A stretch of 10,143 nt of DNA from Dissophora ornata (lineage: Eukaryota; Mortierellomycota; Mortierellomycetes; Mortierellales; Mortierellaceae), in the NCBI GenBank assembly GCA_025201705.1, contig MU617590.1, positions 1-10,143 of the forward strand, read 5' to 3'. The position numbers and the translations under genes were made by a program. The notes below the pieces were generated by a model that had not been told where the DNA came from, made no database searches, and saw only the letters and a program-made list of their open reading frames with translations. Of the stretch, positions 8,310-10,143 are shown piece after piece (within the stretch, counting starts at the first letter, position 1; each line of letters begins with the position of its first letter).

Positions 8310-9952
8310 CTAGATTCTCTTACGGCTTTGGCGACGCAATTTTTGTGCTGCCATCTTGTTCTCACGCTCTTTAGCTACAGTAACCTCCTTTTGTTTTGCG
8401 GCCAATCCACCCTCGTACGATGCCTTGAACGACTCCAAAAAGCCTGGCTGCTTACCAGCGACCTTGGGCTTGGGGTGGTTGATCAGCTGAGGAATGTTGA
8501 AGAACCGGCGGACTGCAGGTAGCTTGAAGAACATGATCTGACCCGCCGTGAACGTGTTTGACGTCATCCAGTATACAAAGATGGCCTACGAAAGAAAAAC
8601 AAATCGAAATCGTTAGAACAAGCACAGGCAGGATCTTTGTCGAAAAATAAAAAGACGCGTAGCGTGTTGGCAACTTACGGAAGGAAAGTGCATGGTCAAG
8701 GGAACCATGGCGACGGCCATAAATCGCATAAAGTTCTTCATCGCCTTCGGCTGAGCAACACCGCCAGCCTCACTGCCCAACTCCATGATGGCCAAGAAAC
8801 CCAACGACGAAGCCACGGGCAAAACATACGTGGGATCAGCAATCGTCAGATCCGTGAACCAAAGAGCGCCACCGTCCTTGAATTGTGGCACAGGCAAGTT
8901 GGCCATGTCTCTGAGCGCCAAGTAGAAAGAGATCATGACAGGAGCCTGAATCAATGGCAACATCAGCGACTTCAGGGGGTTGCAATCGTTCTTGGCAAAC
9001 AGTTCCTGAGTCTGAGCAGAGAAGCGCGCCAAAGCCGCTGTATCATTGGTCTCCTTTGCCAACTTCATGTTCTCGGTCAGGCGCTCCAGCTGAGGCTTGA
9101 CATTGTGCAGACGTGCAGTGTTTCCTTGCAATTTGACAATAAAGGGCACCAATGCTGTGCGGATGATGACTGTCGTTGCCATGATCGTTCCGATCCAAGG
9201 CAATCCAGTCGAGATGTGAATAGCCTCCAATATCGTCTCCAAACCTCCGACAGGCGTGAAATTGACCAAGCCCATAGCCTTCAGATCGCCGTACTTCATA
9301 GCGACCTGTCCAATCGTCTCTGCATTCTGGGCGGCAACCTCAGAGATGGCAGAAGATGTGGTGGCAGTGGCAGTTGCGAGCGATTCCTCGGTGACGTTCT
9401 CAATGACCTCTGCCGCAGAAGGGAAGACATAATCAGCAGCTGATGCAGCAGCCTCATCCTTCGTTTCATCAGATACTGAAACAGCAGCAATTGTGGTTGG
9501 GTCGATGAATGCTGCCTTCGAAGTCTCCGTCGACATGTGACGGTAGAATCCTGCGCCCAAAGCCGGAGTCAACATTTGCTTTGTAAGAGTCGATCGAACG
9601 ATTCCGCGTGCCCTAACGTTATTGGCGTGGAAGGCATACTGATGATCCAAAAAAAATGGAAAGGGACATCAGGGTAAGACGGTCAGTCCACGGCAAAAAA
9701 AAAACTCTGAAAAACGAAGCAATTGGTGACAGCAGTATGCTTGCTGAAGGAAGAACGCGCATTGTCCCCAAGTGACTTACTTGTCTAACGGCAGCCGACC
9801 TGGAACAGGAGTCAGGCACAGCATTGATACACAGCAAAGCAAAGAGTTTAGACTACTAAAATATAAAGCTGACAGCGGACGTCTATAAGCAACTGAAATT
9901 ATAAATTCTGAGCTTACAAGGCTGGCTGGGCGCGGCTGCTGAATCGGAGCAT
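8310..9952 (-). CDS. OXA1: Mitochondrial inner-membrane insertase Oxa1 (YidC/Oxa1/Alb3 family)
   Basis: Four exons, 9952-9918, 9799-9781, 9638-8679 and 8585-8310, join in phase to 429 residues, a usual fungal Oxa1 length. Oxa1 inserts mitochondrially made and some imported proteins into the inner membrane. The N-terminus MLRFSSRAQPALSAAVRQ and the next 40 residues are rich in Arg, Ser and Ala without acidic residues: a matrix presequence, probably cut near FYRHMSTE (about 39-46). An Ala/Ser/Thr-rich stretch follows, then five membrane segments at about 164-186, 242-262, 286-306, 319-338 and 339-358. Arg178 in the first (VIIRTALVPF) matches the groove arginine of YidC. FPSAIFVYWMTSN spans the last splice junction and is family-typical. 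The matrix tail 359-429 is strongly basic (ending KLRRQSRKRI), as in the ribosome-binding tail of Oxa1, and argues against Cox18/Oxa2, which lacks it. The start is the first ATG of a frame that splices cleanly into the presequence. Confidence 0.95.
8586..8678 (-). other. OXA1 intron 3 (93 bp)
   Basis: The donor is GTAAGT from 8678 and the acceptor TTTCTTTCGTAG ends at 8586, with a TCTAACG branch site. It is phase 0 and joins ...LTMHFPS to AIFVYWMTSN..., between the fourth and fifth membrane segments. Confidence 0.92.
9639..9780 (-). other. OXA1 intron 2 (142 bp)
   Basis: The donor is GTAAGT from 9780 and the acceptor GATCATCAG ends at 9639. It is phase 0 and joins ...AAVRQ to YAFHANNVRARG..., keeping a continuous presequence. 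The intron has T-rich runs near 9693-9702 and 9651-9658. Confidence 0.85.
9800..9917 (-). other. OXA1 intron 1 (118 bp)
   Basis: The donor is GTAAGC from 9917 and the acceptor CCTGTTCCAG ends at 9800, with a CTGAC branch-like site 10-15 nt before it. It follows an exon of only 35 nt and splits a Leu codon (TT|G). Confidence 0.85.
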
Positions 9953-10143
9953 CGTTGACTTTCTCTTTGGGAGGATGCAAGAAGCGGAGGACAGAGATCT
10001 AGGCAATCCCGAGAACGATTGACGTTCAAAAGTGGCAATTTAGTGACTGCTTAATGCTACAAGTTCATCGGTTCCTGTAAACATTGGTCACGTGTGTGAA
10101 TGTGCGAGTGTTTTCTTTTTTTTTTTTTTTATGCTTGACCATG
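9953..10143 (-). promoter_or_regulatory. OXA1 promoter and leader with E-box/CCAAT pair and poly(T) tract
   Basis: Reading toward OXA1, the strand carries CACGTG (10094-10089), one base, then CCAAT (10087-10083), about 131-142 bp before the ATG. A T-run on the + strand (10116-10130, extended to 10111 past one C) gives a poly(A) stretch on the gene strand, a common nucleosome-disfavouring promoter element. CCAAT is the site of the Hap2/3/5 (NF-Y) complex, which controls respiratory genes in fungi; CACGTG is bound by bHLH factors such as Cbf1. No clear TATA box is seen. Regulation is inferred from motifs only. Confidence 0.45.

Noticed and set aside
9639..9650. OXA1 starting at a codon just upstream of exon 3
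   Set aside because: That codon is TTG and lies within intron 2, beside the CATCAG acceptor. Joining exons 1 and 2 gives an ATG start and a typical presequence.

Overview
The window looks like nuclear DNA of a fungus, probably an early-diverging lineage of the Mortierellomycota/Mucoromycota kind. Evidence: compact genes split by short introns (88-257 bp) with GTAAGT/GTAAGC donors and CTAAC/CTGAC-like branch sites, pyrimidine-rich promoters, and a nuclear-encoded mitochondrial OXA1 with a cleavable presequence. The lineage call is inference; the intron structure and protein families are read from the sequence.

Layout, left to right. (1) Positions 113-303 (+) hold what appears to be the last exon of a gene that enters from the left; its product is not recognised. 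(2) Positions 304-696 are an AT-rich convergent spacer with simple repeats. (3) Positions 5723-697 (-) encode a four-exon gene. The spliced product is a 1521-residue protein with two START lipid-binding domains, a beta-rich segment after the second one, long disordered Ser/Pro-rich linkers carrying 14-3-3- and SH3-type motifs, a FFAT-like motif (EFVEAND, residues 1431-1437) and a hydrophobic C-terminal tail. (4) Positions 5724-8309 are a 2.6 kb gap: the START-gene promoter, about 1 kb of strongly purine-biased + strand with a GA microsatellite, and a stretch without a convincing gene. (5) Positions 9952-8310 (-) encode OXA1, the mitochondrial inner-membrane insertase, in four exons (429 residues). 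The first two exons are only 35 and 19 nt long and encode the start of the presequence. (6) Positions 9953-10143 are its promoter, with an E-box next to a CCAAT box and a long poly(T) tract.

The two complete genes lie on the same strand, but each has its own promoter and they are not an operon. They share only a loose theme, organelle membranes. The item most worth attention is the START protein. Tandem START domains, a FFAT-like VAP-binding motif and a membrane tail together suggest a lipid-transfer tether at a membrane contact site. Both START domains and the membrane tail are visible in the sequence; VAP binding, target organelle and lipid cargo are inferred.
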